Source of the DNA: Candidatus Poseidoniaceae archaeon
Lineage (GTDB): Archaea; Thermoplasmatota; Poseidoniia; Poseidoniales; Poseidoniaceae
Length of the DNA stretch: 10,154 nucleotides
Reading direction: 5' to 3'
Assembly: GCA_013329295.1 (NCBI GenBank)
Contig: DUKP01000216.1
Location: 1-10,154, forward strand
Numbering within the stretch: position 1 is the stretch's first letter; every line of letters begins with the position of its first letter. The notes below the pieces were generated by a model. The model was not told where the DNA came from. It searched no databases and saw only the letters and a program-made list of their open reading frames with translations. This document shows, piece after piece, positions 1 through 6,406 of this stretch. Both the position numbers and the translations under genes were made by a program.

Positions 1-1124
1 GTCTTTTCTGCATTTTTCGTGACTCCAACAGATGTAGCAGTTGCAACATTTATCATTAACATCTCGTTATTTCTTAGAGGATGTATTTTCTCTGGATTTG
101 AACCATCTGTAGAGACCATATTGTCCATTAAATGAACAGAAATCTCAATTGAATTTTTAACTTCTGGGAGAGATCCAGATAAAGAAACAACTTGTCCAGA
201 TAGGTTATCTGAAGTTGTAATAGATGGGTCAAGTTGTGTTGCTAACCCACATAGACCTCCAGCATGCATTTTTTCTAAAGCTAATCCGCCACCTTGCATA
301 CTAGTTACAGTTGCCTTAATTGGCTCCCAACGAATCTTAGATCCTTGCTGAATTTTTCTTCCTGGACCAATTTCAATTTCATCGCCAATTTTGAATTCTC
401 CTCTAACGATGCTACCTCCAATAACTCCACCCTTAAGTTTGGTAGGACGAGTTCCCGGCCTGTTTATGTCAAATGATCTTGCGACATGCATTAGAGGCTT
501 TTCTTTATCATCTCTATCAGGTGTTGGAATAGTTTTCTCGATAGCATCTATCAATATATCTAAGTTAACATCATGGTGAGCCGATACTGGAATAATTGGA
601 GCATCTTCAGCAACAGTACCTTTCAAGAATTCTTTAATTTCTTGATATGATTCAACAGCACGTTCTCTGGTGACTAGGTCAATTTTGTTTTGAACTACTA
701 CTATGTTTTTGATACCTGACATATTTAGTGCCATTAAATGCTCTCTAGTTTGTGGTTGAGGGCACTTTTCATTTGCTGCAACCATCAACATTGCACCATC
801 CATAATTGATGCTCCAGTAATCATTATTGCCATTAGTGTCTCGTGACCAGGTGCGTCAACAAAAGATACAACTCTTTGAAGTTCATTATCGACATCCTTT
901 TTGCCATTAGGATTCTTTCCAGATGCGTAAAATGTACCGTCTTTGGTTTTATAGAATGCAGTATCTGCATAGCCCAATTTAATTGATATACCGCGCTTTC
1001 TTTCTTCTGAATGAGTATCAGTCCAAACTCCAGAAAGAGCCTTTGTCAAAGTAGTCTTTCCATGGTCTACGTGACCAACTAATCCGATATTTACGGTTGG
1101 TTGTGCAGGAAGTTTTCTCGCCAT
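1..1124 (-). CDS. eif2g: Translation initiation factor aIF2 subunit gamma (3' end cut by window edge)
   Basis: GTPase subunit of the archaeal heterotrimeric aIF2, which delivers initiator Met-tRNA to the small ribosomal subunit. About 374 residues are visible. The reading frame is open through base 1, so roughly 40 C-terminal residues are missing compared with the usual ~410. G1 is GHVDHGKT at residues 17-24, switch I contains HSEERKRGISIKLGYAD, G3 is DAPGHE at 90-95, G4 NKID at 146-149, and G5 VSA near 180. The second-domain motif RSFDINRPGT is also clear, which separates this protein from EF-1A and SelB. The ATG at 1124 follows GGAG about 9 nt upstream. Oddity: the segment between switch I and G3 (about residues 57-85), which in many archaeal homologues carries CxxC zinc-knuckle pairs, has no cysteine here. 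The gene lies 37 bp downstream of rps6e, an arrangement I recall as common in archaea. The identification is very secure. Confidence 0.97.
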   Translation of the reverse strand, partial: MARKLPAQPTVNIGLVGHVDHGKTTLTKALSGVWTDTHSEERKRGISIKLGYADTAFYKTKDGTFYASGKNPNGKKDVDNELQRVVSFVDAPGHETLMAIMITGASIMDGAMLMVAANEKCPQPQTREHLMALNMSGIKNIVVVQNKIDLVTRERAVESYQEIKEFLKGTVAEDAPIIPVSAHHDVNLDILIDAIEKTIPTPDRDDKEKPLMHVARSFDINRPGTRPTKLKGGVIGGSIVRGEFKIGDEIEIGPGRKIQQGSKIRWEPIKATVTSMQGGGLALEKMHAGGLCGLATQLDPSITTSDNLSGQVVSLSGSLPEVKNSIEISVHLMDNMVSTDGSNPEKIHPLRNNEMLMINVATATSVGVTKNAEK

Positions 1125-1161
1125 TCCTACACTCTCCTATTCACGAAAACCCTCTCGGGAT

Positions 1162-1656
1162 TCACTCCGATGATTCCTCACTTTCAGCAGCAGATAGAAT
1201 ATCAGCCAATGCCTTCTTACCTGCTTCAACAACCTTGAGATTGATTTGTCTGGTGTCTTGGGTAACAGTGTTGCCACGGAAATTTCTACGCTTTCTAAGT
1301 CCATCAGGTTTGTATCGGAATCGCTTCTTTTCGCCACCTTTGGTCTTGAAAACCAAATTATGTCCTTTGAATCCAGTTGATTGAGTAACCAAGATTGACT
1401 GTCTAGAACCACCTTCTAGGTCTCTTCTTAGAGGAGTTCCAGTTTTGTCAGCACCACCAGTAATTTGTAATTTATATCCTGAAAGAGTCTTGTCACCTTC
1501 ACCTACGAAAATTCCATCGACAATATCGCCAATTTTTTTCCCTAGAATTTGAGAGTAGTTATTTCCCGAAATTTTCAATGAGTATGCTTTACCGTTGCTT
1601 TTTGGGTCTGTATCATTTACGACAGCAACGAACTCTCCTTGTGAACCAGTAGCCAT
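1162..1656 (-). CDS. rps6e: 30S ribosomal protein S6e
   Basis: Small-subunit ribosomal protein of the archaeal/eukaryotic S6 family, 164 residues. Family signatures are GKKIGDIVDG (about 39-48), GYKLQITGGADKTGTPLRRDL (about 60-80, the strongest hallmark) and the basic GLRKRRNFRGNTV (119-131) followed by QINLKVV. I chose the ATG at 1656 because it follows a good GAGGTG site (complement of 1662-1667). The same frame is open upstream to an ATG at 1707, but those 17 extra residues (rich in Cys, Trp and Pro) look like translated leader and promoter. The protein is longer than the ~125-residue archaeal form I remember. It has extra residues around 98-114 before the RKRR block, and an acidic Ser/Glu-rich tail after residue 150. 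It probably forms a transcript with aIF2 gamma. Confidence 0.96.
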   Translation of the reverse strand: MATGSQGEFVAVVNDTDPKSNGKAYSLKISGNNYSQILGKKIGDIVDGIFVGEGDKTLSGYKLQITGGADKTGTPLRRDLEGGSRQSILVTQSTGFKGHNLVFKTKGGEKKRFRYKPDGLRKRRNFRGNTVTQDTRQINLKVVEAGKKALADILSAAESEESSE

Positions 1657-1691
1657 AATTACACCTCTAAGACAGGTTGGCCAACAGTGAC

Positions 1692-1700
1692 CTATATTTA
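1692..1700 (-). promoter_or_regulatory. Candidate TATA box for rps6e-aIF2 gamma
   Basis: On the minus strand this reads TAAATATAG, a good match to the archaeal TATA box. Its centre is about 40 nt upstream of the rps6e ATG. Transcription would start about 25 nt downstream of the box, near 1670, leaving a short leader that just contains the GAGGTG site at 1667-1662. The geometry fits, but no experiment supports it. It implies that rps6e and aIF2 gamma can be transcribed independently of orc1. Confidence 0.45.
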
Positions 1701-1713
1701 TGCTCACCGGATG

Positions 1714-1718
1714 AAAAA
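1714..1718 (-). terminator. Possible oligo-T terminator after orc1/cdc6
   Basis: The minus strand carries a TTTTT run about 20 nt past the orc1 stop codon, just before the rps6e TATA-like box. Euryarchaeal terminators are often simple oligo-T runs without a hairpin, so this could end the upstream transcript. Such runs are frequent by chance in AT-rich DNA, so this is weak. Confidence 0.22.
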
Positions 1719-1735
1719 CAATTGGTTTTTGTTGC

Positions 1736-2968
1736 TTACAATCGCTTTTTTATCAGCATTTCTAGCCTGCTTGCTATATCACTTGGTAAGAAATGTGGCA
1801 TGCTGAGATGGGTAGTTCTACCTCGTCCGTCACTAACTGCCGAGATTCTGGTTTTGATTAGTTGCCTATTTTCTAATTCTTTGAGATATTTCCATAAGGT
1901 TGTGTGGCTTTTCATATCTTGCTCATATTCTTCACATACTACTGCGTAGAGGCTTTCTACGTCACCAGTAGTCATTGAACTTTCTTTCTTCAGCCTTCGA
2001 CAAATTGCTAGCAATACCAGCATTGCATGATTTTTCAAACCATCAATAGCATCTATTTCTGATACCATATCAACTGATAAAATATCATCTTTAGCATGGA
2101 CATCATCAACACTAATTTCTCTCTTAGTATGATCGTCTTGTCTAATTTCACATGACTCAGCGGCTGATTTTAGTAACTCAATCGCTAATCTAGCATCGCC
2201 AATAGGAGCAGATTTTTGAGCTATTAATCTAACAATTTCTTCTGAATATGAGCCTTTGACTAATGCCAAATCGGCTCTCTGCATGGCAATATCGTACAGT
2301 TCATCTTCATTGTATGATGGTATTTTTATCAAATTTGTTTTACCAATTCTTGAAATTACTGCTGTTTCCAAGACATCGAGAACCTGTTCTTGACTGATTA
2401 AAATTAGTGAAAGAGTTCCTTTACCTTCTTGATCTTCATCAATCCTCAATAATTGGTACAAGATGTCATCACCAGATTTTCTCAACATGTGGTCGACTTC
2501 ATCTAAAATAACAATTAGATGGGTAGAATTTCGTCTGGTCAGTTTACGTAAACTGAGTAATAGTTCTCCCATTGATAAACCTCGGTCAGGGTGCCCAGGG
2601 TCTATTGCATGCAAAATACGTTGAACTACACGAGTACTCGTTGATGCATTTCTGCAATTTACATGTGCGATATTGATAGTTCTTCGATTGACAAGATGTC
2701 TCTGTAAGTCACGACAGAATGTTTTGACAAGAACAGTTTTCCCACTACCTACGGGTCCTGAAATAATAGCTTGACAACTAGATTCCTGTTTGTCTATAGA
2801 AGAGAATCTTGCAGCCAATTGGTTTTGATATTTCTCCCGACAGACTAACTTCTCTGGAACATAATCAAAATCGAGTGGCTCCGGGTTATCAATTACATAA
2901 CCAGCACCGATTCTGTCGAGATAACTGCTCATAACATCGGAAGGCTTACGCCAACCGTTATTGAACAT
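1736..2968 (-). CDS. orc1: Orc1/Cdc6 family replication initiator (AAA+ ATPase)
   Basis: Archaeal origin-recognition and MCM-loading ATPase, 410 residues, normal length for the family. Order of parts: a short N-terminal segment; AAA+ domain with Walker A GPVGSGKT (71-78), Walker B VILDEVD (153-159), a sensor 1 strand LILIS (188-192) and sensor 2 GDARLAIELL (257-266); then a C-terminal winged helix (about 315-400) that includes TTLWKYLKELENRQLI and GRGRTTHLSM. Two deviations from the usual sequence are visible: Walker A is GPVGSGKT rather than the common GxTGTGKT, and sensor 1 has Gln (193) where Asn is usual (ISND). The ATG at 2968 has no Shine-Dalgarno but does have an A/T box about 20 nt upstream, which suggests a leaderless message. 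It sits between dph2 (37 bp upstream) and rps6e (79 bp downstream). No origin-recognition-box repeats are visible in these short gaps. The family call is secure; which paralogue it is cannot be told. Confidence 0.95.
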   Translation of the reverse strand: MFNNGWRKPSDVMSSYLDRIGAGYVIDNPEPLDFDYVPEKLVCREKYQNQLAARFSSIDKQESSCQAIISGPVGSGKTVLVKTFCRDLQRHLVNRRTINIAHVNCRNASTSTRVVQRILHAIDPGHPDRGLSMGELLLSLRKLTRRNSTHLIVILDEVDHMLRKSGDDILYQLLRIDEDQEGKGTLSLILISQEQVLDVLETAVISRIGKTNLIKIPSYNEDELYDIAMQRADLALVKGSYSEEIVRLIAQKSAPIGDARLAIELLKSAAESCEIRQDDHTKREISVDDVHAKDDILSVDMVSEIDAIDGLKNHAMLVLLAICRRLKKESSMTTGDVESLYAVVCEEYEQDMKSHTTLWKYLKELENRQLIKTRISAVSDGRGRTTHLSMPHFLPSDIASRLEMLIKKRL

Positions 2969-2984
2969 ACGCTTTGATTTAGCA

Positions 2985-2994
2985 AAAATATTTC
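2985..2994 (-). promoter_or_regulatory. Candidate TATA box for orc1/cdc6
   Basis: The minus strand reads AAATATTTTT within the 37-bp gap between dph2 and orc1. Its centre is about 22 nt from the orc1 ATG, close to the ~25 nt expected for a leaderless transcript, and no Shine-Dalgarno precedes that ATG. The two facts support each other, but AT-rich gaps yield such boxes easily. Confidence 0.33.
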
Positions 2995-3005
2995 AATTAG
3001 CCAAC

Positions 3006-4115
3006 TCAAGGGATTTCGTCAAACATATATCCCGTTTCCCATTGCTTTTCGCCCAATGCTACTTCTAATTCAAATGGCGTAATCAATGGTTTACGATATC
3101 TAACTGCATCATCAATAGCAATTCTTGGGCATGCTGTATTGACAAATGCGTCAACTGGATAGAAATCAATTAGGTCCGGTCCAATGTGTTCAAGAGCTAG
3201 TAAGTATCCTTTCTTACCATGCTTCTCAAGCATTCTTTTCATTCTTAACGCTAAAGTGCGCCTCATTTGTCCAGGTTTTTCACCGATCAAAATTCCAAAA
3301 GATTGACTATCTTGACTCGACATTATCAATCCGAACCTTTGTCTCAATATTCTCTCAATTCTTTCAAATGACATTTCTTCAGCAGTACCTGAATAAGGGT
3401 CTAACATTGCTAGAGGCTTTCCAGTATGTAGGACCAATCCAATTGGATGGAAATCTCCAGAACCCAAGAATAGATAGTGTCCTATGCTAGGGTCGTCGCC
3501 TGAATAATTACAACCAAGAACCTGTCCTGGGAATGATAATCTTGCCCCTCCAATTGGTATTTCTACGTCAAATCCAGCCTTTTCTAAACGATCATTGAAT
3601 TCGGGTAATAGGTGAAGGTGTTGTATTGAACCAACTAATCCGAGTTTTGTATCGGTTAATGGAGCCATTCTTCCAACAGCATCCAAAAATTTCTCTTGTG
3701 CTTCTGCTTCAGATAATTGCTTGTTACTATCTTGATTAGAAATTCTTTCTTTCGCCAACGCTAAATGCTTGTTTAGTAGAGGTAGAACGGGACTTAGTTC
3801 AGGATCTCCGTCATATCTAACATCGATGAATTCAGTAGGCATGCCAGAATCAATATTCATTTGAGAATGTCCCATATGAGCTACTAATTCTACTCCCATC
3901 ATTTTCATTTTGTCATGGACTAAATCACATGCTCCATAGCATGGGTCTGCAGCCAAAACTACCTTGGCACTAGTTTCAGTTTCAATCTCATCCATCATTT
4001 CAAGGGCTTGCATTTTCAAGCCTTCAGGTACCTGTAAAGCGATTAATCGGTTGTCATTTTGTTTAATCTTTTCAACCAAGTCGTCTAGTTGAAAGTCGTG
4101 CCTATCTAGATCCAA
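3006..4115 (-). CDS. dph2: Diphthamide biosynthesis enzyme Dph2 (2-(3-amino-3-carboxypropyl)histidine synthase)
   Basis: Catalyses the first step of diphthamide synthesis: a [4Fe-4S] enzyme cleaves S-adenosylmethionine non-canonically and transfers its 3-amino-3-carboxypropyl group to a histidine of elongation factor aEF2. The protein is 369 residues. The three cysteines that bind the cluster, one per repeat domain, are present: DPCYGACD (Cys59), GCNYSG (Cys202) and NTACPRIAIDD (Cys329). QVPEGLK near 28 and the MGHSQM segment (81-86) also match the family. The start is a TTG at 4115, supported by GGAAGTGA just upstream, which begins right at the hpt stop codon 11 bp away. This suggests translational coupling to hpt. 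Residues 120-150 form a charged, Gln/Glu-rich insertion with lower apparent conservation. The identification is secure. Confidence 0.95.
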   Translation of the reverse strand: MDLDRHDFQLDDLVEKIKQNDNRLIALQVPEGLKMQALEMMDEIETETSAKVVLAADPCYGACDLVHDKMKMMGVELVAHMGHSQMNIDSGMPTEFIDVRYDGDPELSPVLPLLNKHLALAKERISNQDSNKQLSEAEAQEKFLDAVGRMAPLTDTKLGLVGSIQHLHLLPEFNDRLEKAGFDVEIPIGGARLSFPGQVLGCNYSGDDPSIGHYLFLGSGDFHPIGLVLHTGKPLAMLDPYSGTAEEMSFERIERILRQRFGLIMSSQDSQSFGILIGEKPGQMRRTLALRMKRMLEKHGKKGYLLALEHIGPDLIDFYPVDAFVNTACPRIAIDDAVRYRKPLITPFELEVALGEKQWETGYMFDEIP

Positions 4116-4126
4116 AGTTTCACTTC

Positions 4127-4696
4127 CTAATCTAATATCACTACTTTTTCGCCATCCATTTCAAGTTTTACAAGCGAATCAAACTTAATTTTAGGATAAT
4201 CTTGTTGCAAAATTTCCATACCAGGGCCTTTTTCAACAACAACGACGATATTTTCGATAATTGCACCAGTTCTTTTGACACCTTCAACAACTGATCTTAT
4301 TGTTCCACCAGTCGATAAAACATCATCAATTATGGCAATTCTTTCACCAGGTTTAATGTCATTAAGGAATATACTTCCTTTTGAATAACCAGTTTCTTGA
4401 TTAATTTCGACTTCTCCTTCAAGCCCATATTGTCGCTTTCTTGCAATAACCATAGGAATGCCTGTACGCATAGATAATGGAGCCATTAGTGGCAATCCCA
4501 TCGCTTCAATTCCAAGAATAATATCGATGTTATCCCAATTAATCAGTGGTACTGATAATTCAATAATCGCTTCTAAGACATTTGGCTCTAATCTTGGTAC
4601 GCCATCTGTTATAGGATGAATAAAGTAAGGATAATCGCCTTTCCAAATAATTGGTGCCTTAACAAGGCTTTGTTTTAGAATTTCAATCTCCTTCAT
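4127..4696 (-). CDS. hpt: Archaeal hypoxanthine/guanine phosphoribosyltransferase (Hpt-type PRTase)
   Basis: Purine-salvage enzyme that joins hypoxanthine or guanine (possibly adenine) to PRPP, yielding the nucleoside monophosphate; cytoplasmic. The protein is 189 residues. The PRPP-binding motif AIIDDVLSTGGTI is at 121-133. The archaeal Hpt/Apt-like features KGDYPYFIHPITDGVP (19-34), GIEAMGLPL (62-70), ARKRQYGLEGE (85-95) and TGYSKG (102-107) are clear. I chose the ATG at 4696, 5 nt after AAGGTGA. A GTG nine bases further upstream (4705) is in frame, but its bases are part of that Shine-Dalgarno. The gene follows the GcvH-like gene by 16 bp and precedes dph2 by 11 bp. Substrate preference cannot be read from the sequence: the clade is annotated as Hpt, but relatives differ in base specificity. 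Confidence 0.92.
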   Translation of the reverse strand: MKEIEILKQSLVKAPIIWKGDYPYFIHPITDGVPRLEPNVLEAIIELSVPLINWDNIDIILGIEAMGLPLMAPLSMRTGIPMVIARKRQYGLEGEVEINQETGYSKGSIFLNDIKPGERIAIIDDVLSTGGTIRSVVEGVKRTGAIIENIVVVVEKGPGMEILQQDYPKIKFDSLVKLEMDGEKVVILD

Positions 4697-4712
4697 GATG
4701 GTCACCTTACCA

Positions 4713-5114
4713 TCAAAGTTCAGCTAGAAATTCAACATATTCATCAGGGTCTAACAATAATTCAGTGTCAAAATCATGAGGTTCTAAAATAATGACCCAT
4801 CCTAGGTCATAAGCAGATTCGTTAACTAATTCTGGATTACTTTCAACTTCGCCATTAACCTCAGCAATGAGTCCAGAAAAGGGAGTAGGAAATGGCATTC
4901 TTTCAGACTCTGTAACAACTGAAAACATGAAATCTCCTTTGTCAATCTCAGTTTCAGCTTGTCGAAGTTTGACTTCCAAAATGTCACCTATTTCCAGTCT
5001 TAGGAATTCGCTAACTCCAATCATTAATCTATCATCTTTCTCTTGATACCAAAGGTGGTCTGTAGAGTATTTTCTATTGTGTGCTACATTAAATTCAACG
5101 GTTTCTTCATCCAA
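4713..5114 (-). CDS. GcvH-like protein lacking the lipoyl-lysine (degenerate glycine cleavage H homologue)
   Basis: A 133-residue protein with the full H-protein outline: KYSTDHLWY (15-23, compare YTKDHEW), IGVSEFLRLEIGDILEVKL (32-50), DKGD (58-61), PFSGLIAEVN (78-87) and NPELVNESAYDLGWVIILEP (93-112). The hairpin that should present the lipoylated lysine (ESVKA in classical GcvH) reads VVTESERMPFPTPFSG, and there is no lysine between 60 and 81. It therefore cannot carry lipoate at the normal place. An acidic C-terminal tail (about 113-133) follows the domain. Start: TTG at 5114, 7 nt after AGGAGG (complement of 5122-5127). The frame is open further upstream, but that stretch lies before the strong Shine-Dalgarno. 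It is the first gene of the minus-strand cluster, followed by hpt after 16 bp. No gcvT or gcvP is nearby. The fold call is confident; the function is unknown, perhaps a structural or binding role. Confidence 0.88.
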   Translation of the reverse strand: MDEETVEFNVAHNRKYSTDHLWYQEKDDRLMIGVSEFLRLEIGDILEVKLRQAETEIDKGDFMFSVVTESERMPFPTPFSGLIAEVNGEVESNPELVNESAYDLGWVIILEPHDFDTELLLDPDEYVEFLAEL

Positions 5115-5235
5115 AATGATTCCTCCTGTGCGCGCCTCATAGGCATAATATATGAATAATTTGGGAAATAGCAAATTTTAGAAATTTAGCAAACGGGTTA
5201 AGTGAGTCGGCTTATTGGCTTGATTGGGGAGAGTC
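5115..5235. promoter_or_regulatory. Divergent promoter region between the GcvH-like gene and acyl-CoA dehydrogenase
   Basis: This 121-bp AT-rich gap is the longest in the window and must hold promoters for both directions. On the minus strand, CATATATTA (about 5147-5155) is a TATA-like box for the GcvH-like gene; its strong AGGAGG site is at 5127-5122. On the plus strand, AAATTTTAGAAATTTA (5173-5188) could serve the dehydrogenase, placing the start of transcription near 5206 and leaving a ~30 nt leader that ends in GGGGAG (5226-5231) before the ATG. The A/T box is flanked by two copies of TAGCAAA (5169-5175 and 5187-5193), 18 bp apart, a possible regulator site. Assignments are by eye. Confidence 0.4.
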
Positions 5236-6405
5236 ATGAACTACGCAGAAACCGATGAGCAGCAAATGATTAGAGAACTTGTGCGAGATTTCGCTGAGAC
5301 TGTTTTAGCGCCTTCTGCAGAACATAGAGATGCTAATCAAATACCTCCTATTGAAGAATGGCAACAGTTCCTAGAATATGGTCTTCAAGGCGTCACAATT
5401 CCAGAACAATACGGCGGTTCTCCAGTTGACGATATCTCTGAATCAATTATTGTCGAAGAATTATCTAGGGTAGATCCATCATTTGGTGTAATGTTTTGTG
5501 TTCACGTTGGACTCTGTGCAAAGACAATTGCTTTACATGGTAATGAAGAACAGAAGGCTAAGTATTTACCAAGACTAGCAGCAGGCGAAGTAGGCGCTTA
5601 CTCGCTTTCCGAGGCAGGTGCAGGTACTGATGCTGCAGCAATGATTTGTAAAGCAAAATTATCTGAAGATGGTAAACACTTTTTGTTAAATGGGGAAAAA
5701 ATGTGGGTTACAAATGGAGTACAAGCAGAAATTATAGTTTTGTTCGCCAAAGATGTAGATCATCCAGATTATGGTGTAAAGAAGCACGGTGGTACTACTG
5801 CATTCATAGTAGAATCTTCTTTTGAAGGTTTTTCTGTAGGTAAGAAAGAAGATAAATTGGGTATTCGTTCTTCAGATACCTGCACACTTATTCTAAACAA
5901 CTGCAAAGTACCAGTAGAGAATGTGATAAAAGGAGTAGGAAATGGGTTTCCAATAGCTATGAATGCACTTGATAATAGTCGTATTGGAATTGCTGCACAA
6001 GCACTTGGTATTGCTCAAGGTGCTTATGAATCAGCACTAAATTACTCACATGAGAGGGAAGCATTTGGAAAACCAATTGCTCACCATCAAATGATAATGG
6101 CCTACTTGGCGGATATGGCTACTAGGATACAGGCTGCTCGTCAGTTGGTTTATCGAGCATCTTGGGCCAAGCAAGAGCATTATGAAAATGATGGACCAAG
6201 ACATACTCAAGAAGCTAGCATGGCAAAATTATATGCCGGTGACACAGCAATGTGGGTGTCAGAAAGAGCCATTCAAGTTCTTGGTGGCTATGGTTACACA
6301 AAGGAGTTTCCAGTTGAGCGATTCTTTAGAGATGCTAAGATCACACAAATCTATGAGGGAACTCAAGAGGTACAAAGAATTGTTATTTCAAGAAGCTTGA
6401 AATGA
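5236..6405 (+). CDS. Acyl-CoA dehydrogenase (short-chain/butyryl-CoA dehydrogenase type)
   Basis: FAD flavoenzyme that introduces the alpha-beta double bond into an acyl-CoA, the first step of beta-oxidation, passing electrons to ETF. The protein is 389 residues, typical for the family. Visible family motifs: YSLSEAGAGTDAAA (near 131-144), NGEKMWVTNG (near 160), DKLGIRSSDTC, DNSRIGIAAQALGIAQGAYE, REAFGKPI, QVLGGYGYTKEFPVERFFRD, and IYEGTQEVQR near the end. The Glu in IYEGT (about 374) is at the catalytic-base position of short/medium-chain enzymes. The ATG at 5236 is chosen because GGGGAG lies 4 nt upstream; an in-frame TTG at 5224 precedes that site and is unlikely. It stands alone on the plus strand with no ETF, thiolase or hydratase gene beside it. 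Exact acyl substrate (short, branched or glutaryl-like) cannot be decided. Confidence 0.95.
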   Translation: MNYAETDEQQMIRELVRDFAETVLAPSAEHRDANQIPPIEEWQQFLEYGLQGVTIPEQYGGSPVDDISESIIVEELSRVDPSFGVMFCVHVGLCAKTIALHGNEEQKAKYLPRLAAGEVGAYSLSEAGAGTDAAAMICKAKLSEDGKHFLLNGEKMWVTNGVQAEIIVLFAKDVDHPDYGVKKHGGTTAFIVESSFEGFSVGKKEDKLGIRSSDTCTLILNNCKVPVENVIKGVGNGFPIAMNALDNSRIGIAAQALGIAQGAYESALNYSHEREAFGKPIAHHQMIMAYLADMATRIQAARQLVYRASWAKQEHYENDGPRHTQEASMAKLYAGDTAMWVSERAIQVLGGYGYTKEFPVERFFRDAKITQIYEGTQEVQRIVISRSLK

Positions 6406-6406
6406 T

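Noticed and set aside
1137-1412. Minus-strand open frame of 91 codons overlapping S6e
   Set aside because: It is in a different frame of the same DNA as the well-supported S6e gene, has no ribosome-binding site and resembles no family I know.
1657-1707. Extension of S6e to an upstream in-frame ATG at 1707
   Set aside because: The extra 17 residues cover the TATA-like box and the GAGGTG ribosome-binding site, and homologues begin near the ATG at 1656.
1657-3005. Replication origin next to orc1/cdc6
   Set aside because: The flanking gaps are only 79 and 37 bp, and I see no repeated origin-recognition boxes or long AT-rich unwinding element in them. An origin may lie elsewhere.
3146-3490. Plus-strand open frame of 114 codons inside dph2
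   Set aside because: Antisense shadow of a conserved gene: its composition follows the reverse complement of the Dph2 codons, and it has no recognisable domain.
5115-5174. Extension of the GcvH-like protein to an in-frame TTG at 5174, giving a hydrophobic N-terminus that resembles a signal peptide
   Set aside because: The AGGAGG site at 5127-5122 lies inside this extension and points to the TTG at 5114. The region also holds the TATA-like box, so the apparent signal peptide is translated promoter.
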